In this document: one piece after another, positions 1 through 10,713 of the stretch
Layout: every line of letters starts with the position of its first letter
Numbering within the stretch: position 1 is the first letter of the stretch
Origin: Cinnamomum chago
Lineage: Eukaryota > Streptophyta > Magnoliopsida > Laurales > Lauraceae
DNA length: 64,000 bases
Reading direction: 5' to 3'
NCBI GenBank assembly: GCA_038049695.1
Contig: CP142460.1
Coordinates: forward strand, 41,462,501 to 41,526,500
Made by a program: the position numbers and the translations under genes
Notes under the pieces: model-generated
Seen by the model: the letters and a program-made list of their open reading frames with translations, nothing else
Database searches by the model: none
What the model was told of the DNA's origin: nothing

Positions 1-330
1 CTTTGGCAAGATATGCATTCTCTCCCCTTGTAGAAGATCATACACAACTCTCCTTAGGAAGCTTGGACATTCTCTTCACCCTTTTGAGAACTTGAATGCT
101 CTCTCCCCCTTTGACATTAAATTGCAAAGGTACCTACACACATGAAACAAGGAAAATACCTTTAGTAGCACCTGTTAACAAAAGAAATCGAAAATGAAAT
201 TCATAACAGGTTATCATGTGAGGAAGTAGTCTCTAAGGGTCCAAAGGCAATCCAAGGGTCAATTTGATCAAAACTAATACTTCCTATGAAGGTTTACACT
301 CCCCCTCAATCCATTCTCTTCTTTTGTCAA
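1..330 (-). other. Multiple polypurine tracts preceding the (unseen) 3' LTR
   Basis: Pyrimidine runs at 21-27, 101-113 and 299-306 read on the minus strand as AAGGGGAGA, AAAGGGGGAGAG and GAGGGGGAG, each near TTTGACA-like words. The same spaced tracts lie next to the 3' LTR of the whole Sirevirus at 43975-44164. They suggest that the internal region ends at or just beyond the left window edge. Confidence 0.55.
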
Positions 331-2396
331 ACTTTTGACAAGATATAACTATTTGGTTCAAGAAGAAGATGGTTTAACCAATTGAGGATCAACTTCAAGG
401 AAAGGATTAGATTCATTTAATTAGAAAGCACAATATGATCAAATTACCAAAAGAAAGCAAGGTCAATGGGAAAAGCGATCATGGATATCAATTGGAAAAA
501 CAAAGAATACCAATTGAGATTCAAGGATAAGACTATTAAATCAATCACTCTAAAATGGAGTTATAAAGAATATAACTATTAAGATAAATCCAAATTAGAG
601 CTATCCATGATGCAATGGGGTTTACTAAACATAGCATCAATCAATTTAACTTATGAAAATCATATGATATGTAAGTTGTGAAATCATTTCATTCAAAACA
701 AGAAATATGACTATTATGTGCAAGAAGAGTGAAATGAATTTCAAGCATGAAGCCAACCTCAACAATTAACCAACTAATATTATGAACACATAAACATGGT
801 GGTCATGAGATTTACCTATATGAGCAAAAGAGGTGGCAATCATGAACATTATGATGCTAATGGAATGTGACATGGAATGTAAACATATAACTATCAAGAT
901 CAATCCAATGTACACAAGGTCTATCACATACACAAGATAAGATATCAATTGGATATGAAATCAATGGAAAGTTATACCAAATGAAACCAATTGAATATGA
1001 CAATATGAATAATAGCAAGGATGTGACAAACACAAAATTTCATCAAGCAACATAAATGGATATTCATCACTTATAATGATATGACTAATGAGCATAGTGA
1101 TGAACAAGGTAAATTGCAATACAAAAGAATATGACTTGGTAAAGCATGCAATTTCCAAAGTGTCAAAATCATATGAATTCAACATCTAAGATATCCATCA
1201 AACATATAGAAATACGAGGAATGGATTTCAAAGTGTTTCATATGATTAAGATCACTACTTATGAAGTTGAAACATGTATAATGATGACACCAAGAGAATC
1301 TACATGAATCAACATCATAACCATCCAAAAAGAAATGACTAGAAGGCATAGAGGATGGATTTGGGTTCTAGTATGGTTTCTACAAATATAACTAAGATCA
1401 CAACCATACATGGAACCAATTGACATTTGCATATAAAAAGAATGTAAACAAATAAGCAAATATGCAAACAACATTCATTTCCATTTCTAAGATGATGTAA
1501 CCAAAAGAAAAAGGAAATGAGAATCATGGAACATGCTTTGATGATTATAACTAATGATGTTATAGAGCATTTCCAACCATACAATCTTCAAATCAAAATC
1601 CAACAATGAGCATAAAAAGAATGATTTTGAAGATCAATTTTCAACATTGTATTTGAAAAGATATTACTTAATATGAAACACATACAAGTTGATTTTTCAA
1701 AATAATGATTTTCCATATTAAAGTATAACTTAGAAATCCATGGAAAAACTTAAATTGATTCAAATCATTTGTTCAAATAATCTTACCAAGACATCTACAC
1801 AAATGATTCAACAACAATTGATCATGAATAATCTCGCTATGAAAGCTTTTGAACTCACAATCAATTGATCATGTAAAGAAATGCAATGCAAGTCATACAA
1901 CTAAATATGAGCAAAAAGCAAATCTAACATGATGACATTATAATCAAATGATTTTGAAAACCATGACATGTAACTTAGAATGGTGCATGAAAACATGATC
2001 AAATGATCATAAAGAAACAATGCATTTTAATAAATGTAACTATATAGAAACAAAATGCAAATGCAACATGACCAACAAAGTGATTTAACTAAAAAGGATA
2101 GGTTGGTCAATGGGGTTCAAGGCCTTAAGGTTTGTCTAAGTAGATAACTTTAGGAATCCACCTAAGGTCTTGAGAGGGTTGAACTTTGAGGTCTAGTTTG
2201 GAATTCTCACCAACTAAAGGAGATTTGACTTGATAAATTTTCAATTTAAACTTATCACCATGATATTTAGATTTGACTAAATTTAGCTTAGATTGGTGAT
2301 TAGTCTTTTGATGTTGGTGAGTTTGTTTCTTTGGGGATAGATTCACTTTTCTTTTCTTCTTCTTTACTCCCTTTACTTGACTTTTGAATTTTAAAT

Positions 2397-3578
2397 TTAA
2401 CTTGTTACTTTATTCAAAAGTTCTTTCATGGGTTTATATAAGGGGGATAGGTTGAGAAGCTTTTTGTTCATAGATTCTTTTAAACTTGGTTTAACTTGTT
2501 TAAACTTCTTAGAATCTATCTTAGGAGACTCCATTTTAAATGGTTTAACTTGTTTAATCTTTTTGGAGTCTTCCTTGTTTTTTAGTGTCTTACCGTTCAT
2601 AGATTTTGATTCTACCTTCTTGAGTTCAAAGATGGGTTTAGACACATGGCTTCTTCTTCTTAGTTTGCACTCAAACCTAAAATGCCCTTCAATGCCACAA
2701 TAATTACATTTGGTTTTGGGCAAAGGAGAAAGAGTGCTAGAGAAAGAGGACTCACTTTTCACAAAAGTGTTGGTGAAATTAGGGTCATGTGAAGTATATT
2801 TATCAAAACCAAGACCCGTCCTTTCTCCATGAGGTTTACCCAATTTAAATAACTTTTCAAGTCTTTCTTCACTTTGGGTAAACTTGCACTCATACTTTTG
2901 TTTATATCCTTCAAGTTGAGTGACTTTGGTTATAAGGATTGAATTTTCATTTTTGACTTTTGAAAGTTCATTCTCAATTTCCTTATATTTGCTTAGCTCT
3001 TCATTGGCAAGTTTTAATTTGATTTTAAGTTCATCAACAATATTAGATCCAAGTTCTAAGGTTTTTAACTTACTTTGAACATTTGACATATTTTCCATGG
3101 AAATTGTCAACTTGGATTCTAAATTGATAAAGTCTTTGTCTTGCCTTTTTAATTGATCTCTTAGGTTTAAGTTTTCCTTTTTAAGATCATTATAACTTAT
3201 CTTAATCTCATTTTGTTCATCTTTGATATTGGATAAGTTATTTAAAGAGATCATGAACTTAGAGTCCAAACATTTTATTACTTCTTCTTTTTCTCTAAGT
3301 TCATCTTTAGAAGAGACTAGCTCTTTGTTTAGTCTTTTAGATTCTTCTCTTAATTTATTATTTTTCTTATTAAGTTCTAGAGAAAATGTGTATAATTCTT
3401 CATAGGCTTGTTGAAGATCTTCTTCATTGTAATCATTTTCTTCCTCTTTTGAATCAAATTGAGATTCATTTAATTGAGGGTTTGAATCTCCAATAGAAGG
3501 AAGAATGAGGGGTCTAGAAGAGTCTACACAAGAATCTAAACAATCTATAGAAGTGGAATCCATCCTAATGATTTTCAT
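2397..3578 (-). CDS. Gag-type protein of Sirevirus-like element (coiled coil plus CCHC knuckle)
   Basis: A 393-residue ORF, starting about 90 bases after the primer site. An acidic N-terminal stretch (about residues 40-55) is followed by a long charged heptad-like region (about 55-235) that should form a coiled coil. Next comes a single CCHC zinc knuckle, CNYCGIEGHFRFEC (C-x2-C-x4-H-x4-C, about residue 290), and a lysine-rich tail. This order matches the middle and C-terminal half of Sirevirus Gag. The N-terminal UBN2-type Gag domain seen in the other Sirevirus of this window (about residues 20-230 of that polyprotein) is not recognisable here. Further lysine-rich gag-like sequence continues downstream to about 2125. 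The role in life would be the particle shell and RNA binding; here it is a fossil. No pol follows. Confidence 0.65.
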   Translation of the reverse strand: MKIIRMDSTSIDCLDSCVDSSRPLILPSIGDSNPQLNESQFDSKEEENDYNEEDLQQAYEELYTFSLELNKKNNKLREESKRLNKELVSSKDELREKEEVIKCLDSKFMISLNNLSNIKDEQNEIKISYNDLKKENLNLRDQLKRQDKDFINLESKLTISMENMSNVQSKLKTLELGSNIVDELKIKLKLANEELSKYKEIENELSKVKNENSILITKVTQLEGYKQKYECKFTQSEERLEKLFKLGKPHGERTGLGFDKYTSHDPNFTNTFVKSESSFSSTLSPLPKTKCNYCGIEGHFRFECKLRRRSHVSKPIFELKKVESKSMNGKTLKNKEDSKKIKQVKPFKMESPKIDSKKFKQVKPSLKESMNKKLLNLSPLYKPMKELLNKVTS

Positions 3579-3665
3579 GTAAGGACAACTCTAGGGTTTT
3601 TGACTCTAGGTTTTTACACCTAATCAAGAATTCCAAACACTTGATCCTATAAGATAGAGCACGAG

Positions 3666-3677
3666 GCTCTGATACCA
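3666..3677 (-). promoter_or_regulatory. Primer binding site (initiator Met tRNA)
   Basis: Minus-strand TGGTATCAGAGC, complementary to the 3' end of plant initiator methionine tRNA, lies two bases inside the LTR end. It fixes the element's orientation and the inner LTR border. Confidence 0.9.
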
Positions 3678-3679
3678 AT

Positions 3680-5552
3680 TGAAAGTCCTGGGATCCTAAC
3701 CCTAGAGGGGGGGTGAATAGGGTGTGCTACAAATATGACCAATTTAGACCAATTTTAATTTCTTAACATAAACTAGTCGCATGTGATGATTAATCAAACA
3801 ATATGCGGAAGCTAATATAAACAATCACCACAAAAGCAAGCACCACAACACAAAGGTTTATAGTGGTTCGGCCTCAATGCCTACGTCCACTACCGGCTTG
3901 TGATCCAATCACCCCACCGGATTTCCACTATTTATGCTTTTCAATAGGCTAAGCAATAACCCTTACAATGTTGTTTTTACAAGACTCAACAACAACCTTT
4001 ACAAGATGCTTTTCAAGGCTAAGCAATAACCTTTACACAATGCTTTTCTTAGGCTAAGCAATAACCTTAACAAATGAAGATTTCTCTAAGAAGGTGTCTT
4101 CACAAAAGATCACTCTAAGAGATACAAATTAAGCTCAAAGAAATTGCCTCTTAAATAGGCTAATATGAAAGTGTAAATCAACTCACACAAACACTAAATG
4201 AATGTAAAGATGTATGCTCATGATGTGTGTGTATGTGATAACTTCAATCAAATTAAAAAAAAAAGCTCAATTAATATATTGCTTAAAGCAATTCAAAGTT
4301 TAAGGCTCATAAAAGATTGATTGAAGTTTAATGCAAATCACATGTATGAGAAACAACTTGTTAATGACATAAAAATCAAAGACTCACAAGTTGTATGAAA
4401 ATGACTAACTTAGACCATGTGATGCATGTGCAATGTTGTTTTCAAAACCAAAAGATTTAACTAAAGTCTAAATGAATGAAAACAACAAATTAGGTTTCAA
4501 CCAAGACAAGGAATCATGCTTTAAAGGAAATCAAAGACTTTGGCTAAGCATGATTAAGAAAGTTTTTACAACAACTTGGATTGAAACCAAGGTGAAGAAT
4601 CCAATCTTAATTAGATCAAAGATTAAGAGAAGAATGGATTCAACACATCATAGTTATCATGCTAAAAATCATTTACCAATAATTTAAACAAAGCACATAA
4701 CTTATGATTAAGAGAGGTAGAGCTTACTTAGAGATTTAACTTCATTAATCCAAGCTTTAGCTCTCCAAAAGACTCTTTGGTCTCTCTTAGTTCATCCCCT
4801 TTGTCTTGTCTCCAAATGCCTCAAAGAAGGCTTAAAAACCTCCAACTTTGACACAGGAAAGAACTACATTTTATAGCCAAAAAATGCCCAACGGCTAGTC
4901 CCAGGTCGACCTGGCAACAGGGGGGGGGGTCGACCTGCCCTACACAACGGCTCAATTTCTTACCATTGGAGCTTCAGGAACCAGTCAACCTGCAGTGGGC
5001 AGGTCGACCCGGGTCCCTGGCCAGGTCGACCTGCCACACAGCAGGTTGACCTCCTGGGACCAAAAATTGCAAAAAAACTCACATTTCAAAGTATTTCTTG
5101 GGGGAACTTTTGGCCACTGAATCAAGCTTGAAAAACATGTTTTAAATCAATCTGAGATGATAAAAAAACATGAAACACAAAAAGCCTTAAAATGATTCGA
5201 AACTTTAAAACCAATGGCTTGCTTGATTTCTAAAAACTCTTTTCACATTTAAATGCATACAAAAATGATCCTGAAAGTGATGAATGTATGCAAGGCACAA
5301 ACCTAAATCCTCAATTTGATTTCTCAAAAGTAATGCACAAAGAATTAGGTTTTCAAAAGAGTTTGGATTCTAAAACAAATGCATCCAAGTTTAGAAACAA
5401 AACATGCATAAATCATTAATTCTACAAGTCTAAAAACCAATGCATGTATAAAACCGGATTTCAAGATTTTCTAAAACAATGCATGTGTGAAAATTCAAAT
5501 GATGCTAAAGTGAAAATGCATCCATCAAATTGCAAATACAAAATCCCTAACA
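3680..5552 (-). repeat. 5' LTR of the gag-only Sirevirus-like element (1873 bp)
   Basis: On the minus strand the repeat starts TGTTAGGGATTTTG and ends GGACTTTCA, giving the canonical TG...CA ends, and the primer site follows two bases later. It carries the block 'gtggttc..cctca...ctacgtccac' near 3861-3890, which recurs in the other Sirevirus LTRs at 42931 and 49333. A cluster of GGTCGACC palindromes lies at 4901-5058. The second LTR is outside the window, so the ends are set from motifs and not from a pairwise match. Confidence 0.75.
4901..5058. repeat. GGTCGACC palindrome cluster in Sirevirus-like LTR
   Basis: About five copies of AGGTCGACC or near variants lie in 158 bp. One is the perfect 14-bp palindrome CCAGGTCGACCTGG at 4901-4914; others are at 4928, 5001 and 5021, plus the variants AGTCAACC and GGTTGACC. 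The surrounding LTR is AT-rich, so the block stands out in base composition. Confidence 0.85.
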
Positions 5553-6976
5553 ATAAGCAGTTAGTGTTGTCTGAGGCATGACCTGGGCTCATGATCTAGT
5601 GATCGGACCCTTTAAGACCATCTAATTGATTGAAGACACATGTTCACCTCTAAAATCAATGTGGATCTGAGATGTATCAGAAGGAAATGTGGATGGGCAA
5701 AGTGTTCCATCTGCTCCTGTTTCTTAGGACTCCCTATTGTACCATTAAATCAGAATGTGGTTTCAGAAGATCCATGCAAAATTTCCTCTAATGATCCTTG
5801 TCTCGTGGTTTTCCCATTTATGTGATTCTAGTATGTTCTTAGTTTGAGTGGGAGAGATTGGAAATGGGTTCTTTTGTCTTGTTTTGATCCCTTTTGGAGG
5901 TAGCATCTATGTTAAGAAGTTGTTTGAGAAAAAGGAATTATAATCAATTACTTTCCTTTTGTTCAGAAGAAAACTTGATTGAGTTTACTGTTGGTGAATT
6001 TCATTTCTGATGGTTTTAATTTGGTTGAGTTTTGTCTTTTAAGTTTCTTACTTCTTGTTAATTACATGATTCTGATGGGACGGTGTTCTAGGAAATGATT
6101 AAAATTATAGACTTAGATTAGATAACAATTTTTTTTTATTGGTTAAAATTATGTTTACTAGTTGGAGAGGCTGGGAGTTTATTGTTGTTCTATGATCTTC
6201 ATATGAGACCTGACTATTTAGTTTGAATGATATACACTTGGAGGTTGGTGCCTGAACTTGTCATGCTTTGTGTTTTTTTCTTTTCTCTATTTTGATTGAG
6301 TGTTTTTTTTTTCTTTGATGTTCCTTCTAATATAGATTTCAATTAGTTACCTACAGAAAACAAGTGGGAATTTCTAATGTTTTTCAATCACTTTGCTGAC
6401 CACCATTTTGTAGAAATATGAAGGTGTGCAGTGTGCGCACATTTGCGTGCGTGTGGTTGTAGGGCCAAAGGGTGGTACAGAGTCCCTATTCTAAATCAAA
6501 TAAGTAAACGCTTAACAAAAAATATATATTCTCATTCACCTCACAATAAAAAGAAGACTACACCAAACACTTGAATCTCTTCAAGACTTCACACTTGTTG
6601 CAGGCAAACATGCGTATTAAAACTGACTGCATCGAAACACATTGGATTGAGTATTCATCTAATGTGGTTTCTAAACAGGGGGTGATGTGTATTAAAATTG
6701 ATTGTCATTAATTTTGTTTATTAGATGAGTATTGCCTGCATTCTTATGTGGTTTGTTATGGATTCTTTTTTATGCTTTGTCTGACGATCATTTTTTTTTT
6801 AAATTGGGTTTTTGTGGTTTGTAGAAACGAAGGTTGGAGACAAGGATATTCAGTTCGTTTGGGTTTTTCTTATATTTGAGTCTTTTTTTCTCTGTTTTTA
6901 TTTCTTTTTTGCATTTATTTTATACCATCTATTGGCTGAATTTGAGTTAACCACCACCTTACATATGTAAATAGAT
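5553..6976. other. No gene seen; 5' flank of the CACTA gene
   Basis: AT-rich DNA with T-runs and no coding signal. It may hold the upstream part of the CACTA element, but I found no CACTA terminal repeat (CACTACAA...) in it. The bases just before 6977 (tacatatgtaaatag) could be a splice acceptor or leader for the transposase gene. Confidence 0.4.
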
Positions 6977-9900
6977 ATGGACAAGAGTTGGATGTTACAA
7001 TATCATAATAGATTCAGTCAGCCGTATATAGAGGGGGTGAATTCTTTTATTGAATTCGCAATGACGAATTCGAGTGGGAGTGGAGTGATTAAATGCCCAT
7101 GTAACTACTGTTGTAATGGTTTTAAGCATGATTATGAGATTGTGAGAGACCATCTGCTCCAGCGTGGGATGATGGTATCCTACGACACTTGGTTACAGCA
7201 TGGGGAACTTGCACAATCCGATGAATCGGATGATGATAGCGAGGATGAATCGGATGAGGACCGGGATGGATATGATGAGTTATTAGAGGACCATGGTAGG
7301 AGGACTTACATGATGGATGATACCCTAGGGATGGATGATGTGCGAAACTTTGAAATTATGCTAGAAGCTTCCCAGCGTGGTTTGTACCCGAGCTGTAAAG
7401 ATTCAGAGACCCTGTTAGCATTTGTCATCAGGATGCTACATGTGAAGGTACAGTATAGGTGGAGCAACAAGTCGTTCGACAAGGTCTTGGAGATATTTAG
7501 GGACACCCTACCAGAAGGTAATGTGGTTCCCGCGTCTGTTTATGAGGCCAAGAAGCTACTACGTGACTTGGGGATGGGGTATGAGCACATTGACTCCTGA
7601 AAGAATGATTGTACACTTTTTTGGAAGGAGAATGCTCACTTGGAGAAGTGTCCGGAATGTGGGGAGCCTAGGTACAAGTTCAATAATGGCAAGGGTAAGC
7701 AGATCGCTCATAAGATACTACGTTACTTCCCATTGATACCTAGGTTGCAGAGATTATACATGTCCAGGATGACAGCCAAAAGATGAGATGGCATCATAAG
7801 AATGGCATATATGGCGATCTGGGTAGGCATCCGGCAGACTATCAGGAATGGAAGAAATTTGATTTGAAATTTCCAGAGTTTGCCCGAGAGATCCGCAATG
7901 TGAGGTTAGGACTGGCCACCGATGGGTTCAACCCCTTCGGCAACATGAGCACTTCTTAAAGCATGTGGCATGTCATACTTATGCCTTAAACCTTCCACCC
8001 TGGATGTGCATGAAGGATCCATTTTTCATGATGTCCTTACTTATTCCTGGGCCGCAGGCACCTAGGAAGGAGATCGATGTGTGCCTGAGGCCCTTCGGTG
8101 ATGAGTTGAAGGAGTTATGGGAGATTGGTGTCATGACTTATGATGCCCATAGTGAACAAACCTATCGAATGCATGCGGCTGTGATGTGGACCATAAATGA
8201 CTTTCTCATGTATGGTAACTTGTCTGGTTGGAGCAAAAAAGGTTATTTGGCTTGTCCCCTTTGCAATGAAGATTCATTATCATGTAAGTTGAGAAGTAAG
8301 ATTGGGTTACTTGCCTAAGAACCACACTTGGAGAAGGAGCAAGAAGTTCAACGGTAAGCCAAAACATAAAATGAAATCCTTGCGTTTACCGGTGCAAAAA
8401 GGTACTTGATCAGTTGGATCAACTACCAGAAGTTAGGTTTGGAAAGGACCCCAACAGCAGGAAAAGACCTCGTGAGCCTACACTGTTGAATTGGGCAAAG
8501 AAAAGCATCTTGTACGAGCTACCATACTGGAAGAACCTAAACCTTAGGCATAACCTTGATGTCATGTTCGTAGAGAAGAACATATGTGAAAATATTGTTG
8601 GGACTATGGTGGGCATAGATAAGAAGAATAAGGACATGGACAAAGCACGTGATGATTTAAAAGATATGAGCATCATGCCACAATTGCATCTGCAAAGGAA
8701 TGAAGAAGGATCCATTATGAAACCCCATGCATCCTACACATTGGAACCGAAATAGAGTGAGGGTTTTTTTGAATTCTTGAAATCAATCAAGTACCCGGAT
8801 GGCTATGCTGCAAACTTGTCAAGGTGTGTGACCTCAAAAAATGGCAAATTATCGGGTATGAAAAGTCACGGCTATCATGTCCTCCTACAACGTCTTTTTC
8901 CGGTTGGCCTACGTGGTTATGTTGATAAGGAGTTAAGTACAACTCTATTTGAGTTGGACAGTTTCTTCTAGGACCTTTGCTCAAAAACATTGAAACAGAG
9001 CGGTTTGATACAATTAGAGGAACGGGGAGTGCTCATACTTTGCAAGCTCGAGAAGATTTTTCCTCCAGCATTCTTTGATGTAATGGTCCATTTGGCTGCT
9101 CACTTGCCACGTGAGGCCATGCTTGCTGGACCGGTGCAATATCGGTGGATGTACCCCATCGAAAGGTAACTGTTACCATCCGATGAAGTGTTATTCATGT
9201 AGTAGTGTGATTGTCTTGCATAAGTAACCTTAATACTAATGTCTCATTGTTTAAAGGTTTCTCGGGACTTTAAAAGGTTATGTTACTAACCGAGCACGAC
9301 CCGAAGGTTCGATCGCCGAGGCTTACATTGTCAAAGAGTGTTTGACTTTCTGCTCGATGTACCTAAAAGGGACTGATCGAGACGAACGAAATGATGATGG
9401 TGGCGTGCGTGGTCCTGAGATGGAGGTTTTCACGCAAAATGTTTGTCCCTTTGAGCCGATCACAAGGGCATCAAATCCTTCTCAGAATGAACGCAACATG
9501 GCTCACTGGTTTGTATTGTATAATAGTCCCGAGTTAATGCCATATCTCGAGTAAGTGCTTTGGCTTAAACACTTGTGTGCATAGATATTTGTTCCCTTGT
9601 TGATTCTTCCTCTACTTTTACTTGCTTATGAATTGCTTTGGCTTAAGTAGGGAACACAGAAATACAATACAAAATCCAGAAGCGCATGACATCAATCAAA
9701 TACAGCGAGACGCATTTCCAAAATGGTTCAAGCAACATATAAGATATATGATGCTCTATTGACATAGTAAACATTATCTAACTGGGCCTCAGTTAACATC
9801 AACTTAATAAACTTACCACATGTTGCTCATGTAGATGAATGATTTGCGAAACCAAGGGTCGCCAGAAGCAACCGATGAAATGTGGTCATTAGCAAATGGT

Positions 9901-10572
9901 CCCAGTTCGATAGTTTATCTATATTCAGGGTGCATATTCAATAGTGTTCAATTCCACACCAGAGATTGCGAGAACAGGCGTAAGTGCCAGAATAGTGGTT
10001 TAGTCGTGCAAGGGGAGCATATTTGGAAGACAATCGACTTCTACGGGTACTTGTGCAAAGTCTGGGAATTGACATACATGCATGGGGGTAGGGTGGTTCT
10101 GTTCCAATGTGAATGGTACAACACCGGTACCAAAAATAAAATACATACCGATCAACACATAACAAGCATTGATGTTACAAGTCGTTGGAATAAAGACGAT
10201 CCATTTGTCCTACCAAGTCAAGCGAAGCAAGTTTTCTATGTTAGTGATACTTGTAAAGGCAACAATTGGAGAATCATAGAAGGAGTCAAGCATCGAGGAG
10301 TGTGGGATGTACCAGAACTGGATGATGTGCCTAACGAGGCCTTCCAGCAGCATGAAACCACTGATGTTGTCCCAATCTATGTCGAAGATAGGGATGTTCA
10401 CTACTGTAGGGATGATATTCCGCCAGAGATAGTTAATGGTGATGTGCCAATGGAGGAGCATAGCGATGACGAGGATGAAACTATGGCAGAATATATAGAT
10501 GATGATGATGAAGACAATCTGTGTAGCCAGTCCGATTCGGATATAGATCCTGATATAAAGTATGATGTGTAG
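6977..10572 (+). pseudogene. CACTA TNPD-type transposase (broken)
   Basis: Domains in order: the transposase-associated N-terminal domain at 6977-7230 (CPCNYCCNGF, then HLLQRGM and YDTWLQHGE); an acidic linker; the Transposase_21 catalytic region from about 7600 to 8310 (HHKNGIYGDLGRHPADYQEW, GLATDGFNPFG, then LIPGPQAPRKEID and GYLACPLCNED); a DUF4218-like part (FPPAFFDVMVHLAAHLPREA at about 9059, continuing after an intron to 9410); and a DUF4216-like part at about 10040-10130 followed by an acidic C terminus ending at 10572. Plausible introns are 9167-9256 and about 9553-9836. It is broken by a TGA at 7598-7600 inside an otherwise continuous homologous frame (KNDCTLFWKE follows), a frame change near 7780, and further stops near 7959, 8316 and 8753. 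Family identity is certain from motif order; exact exon borders are not. Confidence 0.88.
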
Positions 10573-10713
10573 TGTTTGTTATTTGATTTGTGTATGGACA
10601 AGTGTTCTAAATTAATAAAGTTGTTGGTTTACATTTCATGGCTCATTATATGTCTCATTTTATTTCATTTTATATGCCTTCATTCTCTTGTATGTCATAT
10701 ATAGTTGTCAAAA

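Larger units (their letters stand above)
1..5552 (-). mobile_element. Sirevirus-like (Ty1/copia) LTR element without pol, 3' end outside the window
   Basis: An LTR retrotransposon fossil read on the minus strand. Its parts in transcription order are the 5' LTR (5552 down to 3680), a primer site complementary to initiator-Met tRNA, a gag-type ORF (3578-2397), about 2 kb of AT-rich DNA without recognisable coding, and a cluster of polypurine tracts near 300, 105 and 25. Multiple polypurine tracts just before the 3' LTR are a known Sirevirus trait, so the 3' LTR should begin just left of the window. No protease, integrase, reverse transcriptase or RNase H motif is visible between gag and that cluster, so the element looks non-autonomous. 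The gag region itself also looks broken. Age cannot be estimated with one LTR. Assignment to Sirevirus rests on the tract cluster, the primer site and a GGGGGGGTGAATAGG word near the LTR end; it is an inference. Confidence 0.75.

Noticed and set aside
2428-3405. Plus-strand ORFs opposite the gag-type ORF
   Set aside because: They are antisense shadows of the 393-residue minus-strand gag-type frame and lack domain motifs.
5553-6976. 5' terminus of the CACTA element
   Set aside because: No CACTACAA-type terminal repeat or CG-rich subterminal repeats were visible.
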